Position numbers and translations under genes: made by a program. The notes under the pieces were generated by a model. It made no database searches, was not told the origin of the DNA, and saw only the letters and a program-made list of their open reading frames with translations. This document shows, in pieces, positions 53,136 to 61,095 of a DNA stretch of 64,000 nt (position 1 is the stretch's first letter; each line of letters starts with the position of its first letter). The stretch is from positions 1 through 64,000 of the forward strand of contig JAURZM010000047.1 in assembly GCA_030653385.1 (NCBI GenBank), written 5' to 3'. This DNA is from Rubrivivax sp. (GTDB taxonomy: Bacteria; Pseudomonadota; Gammaproteobacteria; Burkholderiales; Burkholderiaceae_C).

Positions 53136-53891
53136 ATGTCGCAAACCCTGGCCAATCTGCTGTCCTTTCAGGCCGATCTGCTGAAGGCCACGGCCGAGGA
53201 CCCGCTTCTGCTGCTGGCCCTGGTGTCGGCGGCGCTGGCGGCGCTGCTGGTCATCGTCAGCGCCTTCGTCAAGACCATGATCCCGCTGCGCTGGCTGGCG
53301 GTGGGCAGCAACCTCGGCTTCATCGTCTACGGCCTGCTCTACCCCAGCGCCTTGCTGGTGCTGCTGCACACGGTGCTGTTGCCGGTGAACTTGTGGCGGG
53401 TGTGGCAGATGATGCAACTCACGCGCCGCGTGGCGGCTGCTTCGGTCGACCCGCAGCAGTTGCAGATGTGGTTGCGGCCCTATATGCGCAGCCGCCGCTT
53501 CAAGGCCGGCCACGTGCTGTTTGCCAGTGGCGACGAGGCCTCGCGCCTGTACTTCCTGGTTGAAGGCCAGGTCGAACTGCCCGAGGTGGGCCGGCGCCTG
53601 AGCGCCGGCCAGATGTTCGGCGAGATCGCTTTTTTTGCGCCCGACAGGCGCCGCAGCAGCAGCGCGCGCTGCGTCACCGCCTGCACCGTGATGTCGATCG
53701 ACGAAGACACCTTCAAGCAGCTGGTCTACCAGAACCCCGACTTCGGCCTGCAGGTGGTGCGCCTGATCGCGGGCCGGCTGACCGACGACATCCGCAGGCT
53801 GCAAGCGGCGAACGAACCCGTTCAGGAACCCGATCGGGAAGCCGGGCAGCAAGCCGGGCAGGAACCCGGGCCGCCCGGGCCACCGACCTGA
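53136..53891 (+). CDS. Membrane-anchored cyclic-nucleotide-binding-domain protein
   Basis: The 251-residue protein has three predicted helices in its first 90 residues (LLLLALVSAALAALLVIVSAFV, LRWLAVGSNLGFIVYGLLY, ALLVLLHTVLLPVNLW) and then a cNMP-binding barrel (RFKAGHVLFASGDEASRLYFLVEGQVEL, LSAGQMFGEIAFFAPDRRRSSSARCV). The order of three helices followed by the barrel is that of Popeye-like proteins. The C-terminus is a Gln/Glu/Pro/Gly-rich tail. A soluble Crp-type regulator is encoded just upstream. Ligand unknown. Confidence 0.87.
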   Translation: MSQTLANLLSFQADLLKATAEDPLLLLALVSAALAALLVIVSAFVKTMIPLRWLAVGSNLGFIVYGLLYPSALLVLLHTVLLPVNLWRVWQMMQLTRRVAAASVDPQQLQMWLRPYMRSRRFKAGHVLFASGDEASRLYFLVEGQVELPEVGRRLSAGQMFGEIAFFAPDRRRSSSARCVTACTVMSIDEDTFKQLVYQNPDFGLQVVRLIAGRLTDDIRRLQAANEPVQEPDREAGQQAGQEPGPPGPPT

Positions 53892-53955
53892 TTACACTGC
53901 GCCTTGCGCTTGCCGGGTGCCTTGCACCCTCCATTCCACCCAGCACAGATCACCC

Positions 53956-54378
53956 ATGAAAACCGTCCTCCTTGCCGCTGCCCTGATGTTGTCCACGTCC
54001 GCGTGGGCCGACGACGCCAAGACCCGTTTCATTGACCATTCCAACAGCACGCTCATCGACGAGGCCACGGCCAAGTCGGTGATGGACCAAAACATCCCGG
54101 CCCGTGTGTGGCGCATCCACCCCGCCAGCCGCTACACCTTCCTGAGCCAGGTCGAAGGTGGCATCACGCCGGACAAGACCTGTGTTGTGTCGGCACGGGT
54201 GATGGTGCTGCCGCTCACCGCCACCGTGCGGGCGGTGCTCTTCCGCCCGCTGCCGCAGCGCACCGCCACCAGTTTTGGCGCCGTGCCCAATGCGTCCACC
54301 GACCAGTGCAAGGCCTTTGCCAAGGAAAAGCTGAAAGAGGCCACCAACGCGGTGGTGTCCAGCATCGTCAAGACCTGA
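53956..54378 (+). CDS. Secreted hypothetical protein
   Basis: The 140-residue protein starts with a clear signal peptide (MKTVLLAAALMLSTSAWA) cleaved before DDAKTRF. The mature part has two cysteines (KTCVVSARV and STDQCKAFA) that may form a disulfide. I do not recognise the family. The track start at 53917 would spoil the signal peptide. Confidence 0.8.
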   Translation: MKTVLLAAALMLSTSAWADDAKTRFIDHSNSTLIDEATAKSVMDQNIPARVWRIHPASRYTFLSQVEGGITPDKTCVVSARVMVLPLTATVRAVLFRPLPQRTATSFGAVPNASTDQCKAFAKEKLKEATNAVVSSIVKT

Positions 54379-54406
54379 ACCGGCGCCGGCGCAAGGCCGG
54401 TGTTCA
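54376..54406. terminator. Hairpin between converging genes at 54.4 kb
   Basis: TGAACCGGC and GCCGGTGTTCA pair with one bulged base around GCCGGCGCAAG, spanning the stop codons of two converging genes. It is a plausible bidirectional terminator, though no T-run is present. Confidence 0.5.
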
Positions 54407-55411
54407 GCGGCCCGTGGCCGCCACCACGTAGAGCCCGCGTTCGGCGGCCATCAAGCGCACCAGGCCCAGCAGCGCGTCGATGCTGGGCGTGGACTGGCCC
54501 AGGTGCTGGCCCACTTCACGCACCGCGCCCACCAGGGCGTCGATTTCCAGCGGCCGGCCGGCCAGCAGGTCTTGCAACATGCTGGTCTTGAAGCTGCCCA
54601 GCTTGCGGGTCACGGCGTGGCGGGCTTCGGGGTCCTGTTCGATGGGAATGCCGAAGGCGCTTCCGATGTGCTGTGCTTCCAGCATCACCGCACTGCAAAA
54701 GCCGCGCACCAGCGGGTCGTCCAGGATGCGGTCGCAAGGCGCACCGGTCAGCGCCGACACCGGGTTCATGGTCATGTTGCCCCACAGCTTGAACCACACC
54801 TCGCGCTGGATGCGGTCCGACACCGTCACCGCCAGGCCGGCGCCTTGCAGCAGCGTGGCCACCTGTTGCAGCGCTGTGTCGGGTTCACCCACGGCGCGGC
54901 CGATGATGAAATTGTTGCCATTGACATGCCGCACGCGGCCCGGCGCCGGGCTGCTGGCACTGAGGTGCACCACACCCCCCAACACCTGAGCCGACGGGAT
55001 GTGTGCCCGCGCCGTGCCGCCCGGGTCCACGCTGTGCAGCGACAAACCGTGGCAGGCGCCCGGCAGACCGTCGAAAAACCACCAGGGCACACCGTTCATG
55101 GCCGTCAGCAGCTGTGTCTGCGGGCCCATCAACTGCCGCACGGCCGGCACCACGGCGCTCAAGGCGGGGCCCTTGACGGCCAGGATCACGAGGTCCTGCA
55201 CGCCCAGTTCGGTGGCATCGGCACTGGCGCGCACGGCCACCCGCTGCTCACCGTCGGCGGTTTCCAGCACCAGCCCGTTTTCGCGCACGGCGGTCAGGGT
55301 GGCGCCGCGTGCCAACGCAGACAGGGTCACCGTGCCGGCGGGCAGCCGCGTGCCCATCCACCCGGCCAGCAGGCCGCCGATGGCCCCCAGGCCGACGATG
55401 CAGACTTTCAT
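54404..55411 (-). CDS. Ketopantoate reductase PanE/ApbA-family protein
   Basis: The 335-residue protein begins MKVCIVGLGAIGGLLAGWMG (Rossmann loop) and contains DLVILAVKGPALSAVVPAV, AMNGVPWWFFDGL and the catalytic-region segment REVWFKLWGNMTMNPVSALTG with the conserved Lys and Asn. PanE makes pantoate with NADPH, but Burkholderiales carry several paralogues for other 2-keto acids, so the pantothenate role is not assured. It stands upstream of no pan genes. Confidence 0.88.
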   Translation of the reverse strand: MKVCIVGLGAIGGLLAGWMGTRLPAGTVTLSALARGATLTAVRENGLVLETADGEQRVAVRASADATELGVQDLVILAVKGPALSAVVPAVRQLMGPQTQLLTAMNGVPWWFFDGLPGACHGLSLHSVDPGGTARAHIPSAQVLGGVVHLSASSPAPGRVRHVNGNNFIIGRAVGEPDTALQQVATLLQGAGLAVTVSDRIQREVWFKLWGNMTMNPVSALTGAPCDRILDDPLVRGFCSAVMLEAQHIGSAFGIPIEQDPEARHAVTRKLGSFKTSMLQDLLAGRPLEIDALVGAVREVGQHLGQSTPSIDALLGLVRLMAAERGLYVVAATGR

Positions 55412-55465
55412 CGGTGATGCTCCTGAATGCGGCGCGAAGGGTGCCAGGGCTGTTTGCGATGCCGC

Positions 55466-56401
55466 TCAGTTGATCGGCTGCGCCAGGTAGACCCCTTCAC
55501 GCCCGACGATGGCCTGGCGTGTAGGCATCAGCACCGTGCAGTCATGGCACAGCGCGCGGATTTCGGTGTCGCCGTCGGTGGCGATAAGTTCACCTTCGGC
55601 AAAGGTCTCGAAGCCGATCAGCGGCCGCACGAAGCGGAATTCGGGTGTCGTGACCATGCAGGTCTTCAGCAGGCCAAAACGGCGCTGCGGTGAGCCCGCC
55701 GCGGCCAGTGGCCGGTCGATGAGGCCGAAGTGTGCGATGAAGTCCAGCGCCACCTCGATGGCCAGCTGGCTGGTGGCCTTCAGGAAGTGCTGGCCACATT
55801 CGGCCACCAGGGCCACACCGCCGTGGTCGGCCTGGCCGTGGCGACCGTGCTGGATGAGCGGCGTGCCCGAGCCCAGCCCCTGCGGCATCACCAGGTGCAC
55901 GGCTGGCCGGCCGATGGCCAGCGCCGCGTCGCCATTGCGGCCGAACTGCGGGTAGACCCAGAAGGGCTGCACGGCCTGGCTGGTGGAGTGGATGTCCAGG
56001 ATGTGGTCGGCGGCGGCGACCACCGACCGCATCTCTCGAGCGCGTTCCAGTTCGGGGCTGTGTTCCGGCCCGTCCAGCCATTCGGCCGACCAGATGCGGT
56101 TCAGGTTGTGCACCAGCTGCCGGCTGTCGAACGGCCGGCTGGCGTCGAAACTTTCGTAGGCGGCCACGTTGGCAAAGCTGATGGTCAGCGTGCCGCTGTT
56201 GGGCCGCACGCCGCTGTCCAGCAGGTGCGTGGCGGCCGTCATGCCGCAAAACTCGTTGCCGTGTGTCAGCGCATTCACCAGCACGTGCGGGCCAGGCTTG
56301 CCCGACTCGAAGCGGTGCACGTAGTCGATGCCGACATTGCCCTGGCGGTAGGGCGCCAGGTCGCGGGGCAGAACTTCGAGGGCAGGTGTGTCGGCAATCA
56401 T
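55466..56401 (-). CDS. M14-type succinylglutamate desuccinylase/aspartoacylase-like protein
   Basis: The 311-residue protein has the zinc ligands in ALTHGNEFCGM (HxxE) and ADHILDIHSTSQ (His), plus ALVAECGQH with the catalytic Glu, the pattern of the AstE/AspA branch of M14 carboxypeptidases. It should cleave an N-acyl amino acid or a related amide. No arginine-succinyltransferase genes are adjacent, so the substrate is open. Confidence 0.88.
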   Translation of the reverse strand: MIADTPALEVLPRDLAPYRQGNVGIDYVHRFESGKPGPHVLVNALTHGNEFCGMTAATHLLDSGVRPNSGTLTISFANVAAYESFDASRPFDSRQLVHNLNRIWSAEWLDGPEHSPELERAREMRSVVAAADHILDIHSTSQAVQPFWVYPQFGRNGDAALAIGRPAVHLVMPQGLGSGTPLIQHGRHGQADHGGVALVAECGQHFLKATSQLAIEVALDFIAHFGLIDRPLAAAGSPQRRFGLLKTCMVTTPEFRFVRPLIGFETFAEGELIATDGDTEIRALCHDCTVLMPTRQAIVGREGVYLAQPIN

Positions 56402-56450
56402 CGGGGCTCCTGGTGAGCGGTGGATTGTCCACCGCAGCCCGCTTGACCCC

Positions 56451-56486
56451 TTGCCACTTCCTTGCCGCTTCCTTGCCGCTTCCTCG
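56451..56486. repeat. 11-base tandem repeat upstream of the M14 gene
   Basis: TTGCCACTTCC is followed by two copies of TTGCCGCTTCC and a partial TCGCCGCC, in the gap between the M14 gene and the small rod-like gene. It looks like slippage-generated DNA; no function is evident. Confidence 0.85.
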
Positions 56487-56491
56487 CCGCC

Positions 56492-56791
56492 TTACCCCGC
56501 GGTGTTGATCAGGCTGCCCAGCATGCGGTCTTGTGTCTTGAACACCGCCAGGCTGGCCAGGAAATGGTGTTTGGCCGACAGCAGGCCGACCATGTCTTCT
56601 GCCATCGCGCTGCCGGCTTGAGGCGCCTGCCCCAGCGACACGGTGACACCGCCCGTGGGCACGGCGGTGGCTTCGACCGTCTGGCGCCGGAACCCGGCCG
56701 TGCCCAGGTTGGCGATGTTGTGGCCGGCCGCGCCCAGGCGCGTTTGCGCCGACTGCAGGCCGGACAGGGCAATGGACATCGTGGAACTCAT
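56492..56791 (-). CDS. Miniature flagellar-rod-like protein
   Basis: The 99-residue protein joins an N-terminal rod motif (MSIALSGLQSAQTRLGAAGHNIANLGTAGFRRQ, with NIAN) almost directly to a C-terminal helix (EDMVGLLSAKHHFLASLAVFKTQDRMLGSLI), which in FlgB/FlgC/FlgG-type proteins are separated by a larger middle domain. It may be a stand-alone D0-like coiled coil or a shrunken paralogue. No flagellar operon is nearby. Confidence 0.75.
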   Translation of the reverse strand: MSSTMSIALSGLQSAQTRLGAAGHNIANLGTAGFRRQTVEATAVPTGGVTVSLGQAPQAGSAMAEDMVGLLSAKHHFLASLAVFKTQDRMLGSLINTAG

Positions 56792-56800
56792 GCCCGCAGT

Positions 56801-57022
56801 TTAGGCAGAGTGCGCCCGGCGCGGGTGTGGTGTATTGGGCAGTGGGGCCATCAGCGTCAGCACGGCTTCACGCGGGCCTTCCAGCCACTGAGAGAAGACG
56901 CCGCTGCCGAACACCAGCATGCCGGTGATGCCCAGTTCGGCACTGCAGCGCTGCGCCACGTTGACGATGTGCTGCACCGCGGCGGCGTCGGCACCGACGG
57001 TGGCGCGGCTGCAGTACACCAT
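56801..57022 (-). CDS. Truncated BLUF-domain protein
   Basis: The 73-residue product starts MVYCSRATVGADAAAVQHIV and continues CSAELGITGMLVFGSGVFSQWLEGPREAV, clearly a BLUF blue-light sensor fold. The flavin-switch Tyr (VYCS) and Gln (FSQWLEG) are kept, but the usual Asn before the GITG strand is Ser, and the last third of the domain, with the semi-conserved Trp/Met strand, is absent. It has no good ribosome site. It is either a remnant or a non-photoactive fragment. Confidence 0.75.
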   Translation of the reverse strand: MVYCSRATVGADAAAVQHIVNVAQRCSAELGITGMLVFGSGVFSQWLEGPREAVLTLMAPLPNTPHPRRAHSA

Positions 57023-57098
57023 GTTGAACAGCGGCGGGGTGGGGGAGCCAAGGCCTGGCTCGTCACCGCACCGTGCGGCAGGCCCACCGGCCGTGGGC

Positions 57099-59141
57099 TC
57101 AGAACAGCGCCGTTACCCGCACCGTGCTGCCGCTGTTTTCGACCGTCACGTTGGCCGGGCCGGCGGCCACGCCGCTGCGTGCCAGGCGGATCATCTGTTC
57201 GTTGCTGGCCATGATTTCGGCCACGAAGCCGCGCACGCCACGGCCCTGTGCGTGCTGGGCCATGCGCAGCTGCAGCGCGCTGCCCAGGCCGCAGCCTTGC
57301 CAGTCGGGGTGCACCATGAAGGCGGTTTCGGCCAGGTTGGTGCCGGGGTCGATGAAATAGCAGCTCTGCGCGACGATCTGCGGATTCTCGCGGCTGCCGC
57401 TGACGGCGACGAAGGCCACCTCGTTTTCAAAGTTCAGGTTGCACAGGCGCTGCACGTCTCGGTTGGACAAGCCGCGAATCTTGCGGAAAAAACGTGTGTA
57501 GCGGTCGCGGTCGCTCAGGCGGTGGAAAAGGTCGCGGATGCCGTCGCCGTCGCCGCTGCTGGCCGGCCGCATCAGCACCGTCTGGCCCACGCGATTGCCC
57601 TTCAGCGTGAGCGTGAGTTCGTCTTCCACCGGGTAGGCGCGCATGTTCTTCAGCGTCTGTTCGGCGCCGATGTAACCCAGCGCCTGGGCCTGCGCAAACA
57701 GCTCGGCGCGGAAGTGGGGATGCGCCACGTCGATCAGCGCCAGCGCACGTTCGCGGATGCTTTTGCCAAAGAGGTAGGCGATGCCGAACTCGGTGATCAC
57801 GTAGTGCACGTCGGTGCGCGCCACGGTCACGCCTTCGGTGGGCAGCAACTGCGGGCGGATGCGCGACTCGGTGGGTTTGTCCGTGGTGCTGCCGTGGGCG
57901 ACGGTGTTGGTGCTGGCCAGGCAGATGATGGGCTTGCCACCGGGTGAACGCGAAGCGCCGCGCAGGAATTCACCCTGGGCGGCCAGGCCGGCGTAGAAGT
58001 CGCCACCAAACTGGTCGGCACAGACCTGGCCGGTCAGGTCAACCGCCCAGGCCTGAGTCACCGACACCATCTTGTGCTGACTGGCCAGTGTGGCGGGGTC
58101 GCACACCACTTCGATGGGCTGGAAGCTGAACAGCGGGTTGCGGTCGATCAGCTCGTACAGGCGCCGGCTGCCCATCGCAAAGCTGGTCACGATCTTGCCC
58201 GGCTGGTGGGTCTTGCGGCGCCCCGTCAGGATGCCGCGTTCCAGCAGCGGAATGATGGCGTCGGTGACCACGTCGCTGTGGATGCCGATGTCCTGCCGGT
58301 CCACCAGGTGCTTCAGCGCTTCGTTGGTGACACGCCCCAGGCCGATCTGCAGCGTGCTGCCGTCTTCGATGATGCCGCCGATGTAACGCGCGATCTGTTC
58401 CATGGCCTGTGCATCGGCCGGCGGGTGCTGGTATTCGATGACCGGCGTGTCCACCGGCACCAGCGCGTGGATCTGGTCGACGTGCAAGGTGCTGTCGCCC
58501 ATGCTGCGGGGCATGTGCGGGTTGACCTCGGCCACCACCAGACGGGCCTTGGCCACGGCGGCCGGGATCACGTCCACCGACACCCCCAGGCTGACGTAGC
58601 CGAATTCGTCGGGCAGCGAGACCTGGATGAAGGCCACGTCCACCGCGATGCGGCCGATGGCCATGAGCCCCGGCACGCGGGCAATCGACAGCGGCACGTA
58701 GTCGGCCAGGCCCTGCTTCACCGCGGCCCGGATGTCGTGGCCCACGAAAAAGCTGCGGTGGCGGTAGTTCGTGGTGGCCTGGCCCGCCATGTCGTGCGGC
58801 ACGGCGTGGTCGGTCAGGAAGTGCACCAGTTCGACGTCGGCGGGGCGCAGGTCCAGGCGCTCCAGCGCCGCCACCAGTGCACGGGGCGTGGCGCAGGCGG
58901 TGCCGACAAACACGTGGTCGCCGGGCTGCACACGGCCGGCGGCTTCGGCGGCGGTGCAGACCTTGGCGTGGTGGGCGCGCAGTTGGGGGTGCAGGTGGCC
59001 ATGGGGCTCGTCACCGATCGGCGCAGCCGATGCGGCCACGGTCGGGGCAGGGTCTGCAGCGGGCGTGGTCTGCCCTGCACCCAGCGCTGCCTTCACGCCG
59101 CCCGCCAGCTTCGACAGCCAGTTGCCGGATTCACTGCCCAT
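57099..59141 (-). CDS. Acetyl-CoA hydrolase/transferase-type CoA-transferase fused to a GNAT domain
   Basis: From ATG 59141 (GGAG a few bases upstream) the protein has 680 residues. Residues to about 500 form a class I CoA-transferase of the 4-hydroxybutyrate/acetyl-CoA type (FVGTACATPRALVAAL, IGLGRVTNEALKHLV, with KMVSVTQAWAVDLTGQV). A GNAT domain follows (FRKIRGLSNRDVQ, VHPDWQGCGLGSALQLRMAQHA with the QxxGxG loop). Fused proteins of this type may be regulated by, or acylate, their own products. Its start overlaps the patatin gene's end by 11 bases. Confidence 0.92.
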   Translation of the reverse strand: MGSESGNWLSKLAGGVKAALGAGQTTPAADPAPTVAASAAPIGDEPHGHLHPQLRAHHAKVCTAAEAAGRVQPGDHVFVGTACATPRALVAALERLDLRPADVELVHFLTDHAVPHDMAGQATTNYRHRSFFVGHDIRAAVKQGLADYVPLSIARVPGLMAIGRIAVDVAFIQVSLPDEFGYVSLGVSVDVIPAAVAKARLVVAEVNPHMPRSMGDSTLHVDQIHALVPVDTPVIEYQHPPADAQAMEQIARYIGGIIEDGSTLQIGLGRVTNEALKHLVDRQDIGIHSDVVTDAIIPLLERGILTGRRKTHQPGKIVTSFAMGSRRLYELIDRNPLFSFQPIEVVCDPATLASQHKMVSVTQAWAVDLTGQVCADQFGGDFYAGLAAQGEFLRGASRSPGGKPIICLASTNTVAHGSTTDKPTESRIRPQLLPTEGVTVARTDVHYVITEFGIAYLFGKSIRERALALIDVAHPHFRAELFAQAQALGYIGAEQTLKNMRAYPVEDELTLTLKGNRVGQTVLMRPASSGDGDGIRDLFHRLSDRDRYTRFFRKIRGLSNRDVQRLCNLNFENEVAFVAVSGSRENPQIVAQSCYFIDPGTNLAETAFMVHPDWQGCGLGSALQLRMAQHAQGRGVRGFVAEIMASNEQMIRLARSGVAAGPANVTVENSGSTVRVTALF

Positions 59142-61035
59142 GCGACTCTCCTTCCACGCCACTTTCGCCATACGACCGCAATGCACCGGCAGGCAGCGCG
59201 TCCAGCACCTGCGTGGCGTAGGCGCGGCCCTGTTCGGTGATGCTGTCGAAACGGTGCCACTGCAACATGCCCACCCGTTCGAGAGGCGGGTTGAAGTACA
59301 GGTCGGTCAGTTTGCGCGCCTGGCGCTGTCGCGAGGTGCTGACCATCACCGTCACGTTCATCAGGTAGGCCGTCAGCGACGGCAGCTTGAAGCGCTGCTG
59401 CCCACGTGGCCGCAGGCGGTCGCGCAGCAGCGACCAGGCGCTGGGCACTTCTTGCAGGTCCAGGCGGCGGGGCTTGCGAAAGCTCAGGTCGACACCGATG
59501 ACACGGCCCACGCTGGGGTGGGCGCGCATCACGTCGACCGGGAAGTTGTTGAAGCTGCCGCCGTCGCACAGCAGTTCGCCGTCAGCCAGCACGGGTGGCA
59601 GTGCGCCGGGAATGGCCATGCTGGCCATCATGCCGCGCAGCAGCGGCCCGCTGCGCATCACCTGCTCGTTGGCTTGCGAGTAGTTGCTGGCCACGCAGTA
59701 GAAGGTCTTCCACAGGTCTTCGATGTCGGGCGTGCCGCCGAACAGTTCCTGCGCTGCCTGGGTCACGACACGGCGCAGGCGCGCGCCCTTGATCAGGCTC
59801 ATCAGCGGCAGCAGGTTGTAGTCGCCCGTGGGGTTGGTGCCGAAGGCACGGCGTGCCACGGCCATCACCTCGTCCAGCGGTCGGTCGCTGGCCACCAGCG
59901 TTGCCATCACGGCGCCGATGCTGGTGCCACCGACGAAGTCGATCTCGACACCGCGCTCGCGCAGCGCCTGCAGCACACCCAGGTGCGCCAGGCCACGGGC
60001 ACCACCACCGGCCAGCACCAGGCCCACCGCGGTGCGGCTCAGGATGCGCGCCAGCCGCGCGATGTCCTGCGGCAAGGCGGGCCGCAGGTGCAGGTGGCCG
60101 CTGACCGGTCGCCGCGCCAGCCAGTGACGCGTGCCTTGCGGACATCGGCGCTCGGGCGGGTGCAGCAGCAGCAGGGTTTCGCTGGCTTCGCTGCGGCCGC
60201 TGCGCTGCATCAGGATCTGCGTTTCGATGGGGTGCAGCACCGGCGGCTGGTCGGCGCTGGCCACCAGCAGCAGTTCGTCGCTGCGGCGTGTGCAGCGTTC
60301 GGTCCAGGGTGTGGCTTCTGCATCGGCCAGCAGCAGCACGCAGTCGTGTGTGGCTTCGATGCGGTCCAGCTGCAGCGCGATGCGGCGATTCAGCTCGGCC
60401 GCTTCGGCCGGGTTCTGCGGTGCGCTGCGCGCCAGGCCGGGTGTGCCCAAGGCCTGGTCCAGGGTGTCGGCGTCGACCAGGCAGACCCGGCTGTTGTTGG
60501 CCACCCGCTGCAGCTGCGCACCCAATTGTCGCGCCAGGGCCGGCAGGTCCACACCTGCGCTGATCGGCAGCATGCCGATGCTGACCGGCCGCGCCAGTTC
60601 CGACCGCAACTGCACCGCCTGCAGGCGCTTGATCAACTGCCGGGTCAGCGCCATGCCCACCGCCGGGCTGTGCTGCAGCAGCTGCAGGAACTGCGGCTTG
60701 CCCAGCCGCACCAGCACCGAGTCGCGGATCGCCACCACGGTGGCCGAACGGGGCTCGTCGGTGTAGAGGCTCATCTCGCCGATGATCTGGCCACGTGCCA
60801 TCTCTCGCACCATGTGCTCGAGGCCGTCGTCGTCGCGCACGTAGGCGCGCAGCCGGCCGCTGATGGACATGTACATCGCGTCGCCAGCTTCGCCCTGGGC
60901 CATCAGCGTCTGGCCGGCGGCCACCTCCACCCATTCCAGGTGTTCACGCAGGATGGCCAGCGCTTGGTCGTCCACCGGGCCGAGAAAGGTGCGCAGGTGG
61001 TGTTCGAGCAGGTCGTCCTGAAGGTGGGCTTGCAT
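59131..61035 (-). CDS. Patatin-like phospholipase with N-terminal cNMP-binding domain
   Basis: From ATG 61035 the protein has 634 residues. An N-terminal cNMP-type barrel (GQTLMAQGEAGDAMYMSISGRLRAYV, GEMSLYTDEPRSATVVAIRDS) is followed by a linker domain and a patatin domain with GLVLAGGGARGLAHLGVLQAL (oxyanion loop), GGTSIGAVMA (GxSxG nucleophile) and CDGGSFNNFPVD (catalytic Asp). The layout resembles neuropathy-target-esterase relatives, which hydrolyse lysophospholipids at membranes. The 440-residue extension in the track is the antisense of the next gene. Confidence 0.94.
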   Translation of the reverse strand: MQAHLQDDLLEHHLRTFLGPVDDQALAILREHLEWVEVAAGQTLMAQGEAGDAMYMSISGRLRAYVRDDDGLEHMVREMARGQIIGEMSLYTDEPRSATVVAIRDSVLVRLGKPQFLQLLQHSPAVGMALTRQLIKRLQAVQLRSELARPVSIGMLPISAGVDLPALARQLGAQLQRVANNSRVCLVDADTLDQALGTPGLARSAPQNPAEAAELNRRIALQLDRIEATHDCVLLLADAEATPWTERCTRRSDELLLVASADQPPVLHPIETQILMQRSGRSEASETLLLLHPPERRCPQGTRHWLARRPVSGHLHLRPALPQDIARLARILSRTAVGLVLAGGGARGLAHLGVLQALRERGVEIDFVGGTSIGAVMATLVASDRPLDEVMAVARRAFGTNPTGDYNLLPLMSLIKGARLRRVVTQAAQELFGGTPDIEDLWKTFYCVASNYSQANEQVMRSGPLLRGMMASMAIPGALPPVLADGELLCDGGSFNNFPVDVMRAHPSVGRVIGVDLSFRKPRRLDLQEVPSAWSLLRDRLRPRGQQRFKLPSLTAYLMNVTVMVSTSRQRQARKLTDLYFNPPLERVGMLQWHRFDSITEQGRAYATQVLDALPAGALRSYGESGVEGESHGQ

Positions 61036-61095
61036 GGCGTCGGGCAATGTAAGCGATTGCGCGTGGGGCGAAACCCGGCACCTACACTCGGTGCG

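Noticed and set aside
58771-61095. N-terminal 775 codons of the 1200-codon ORF ending at 62373
   Set aside because: This part is antisense to the patatin and CoA-transferase genes; the lipase begins at ATG 61096.
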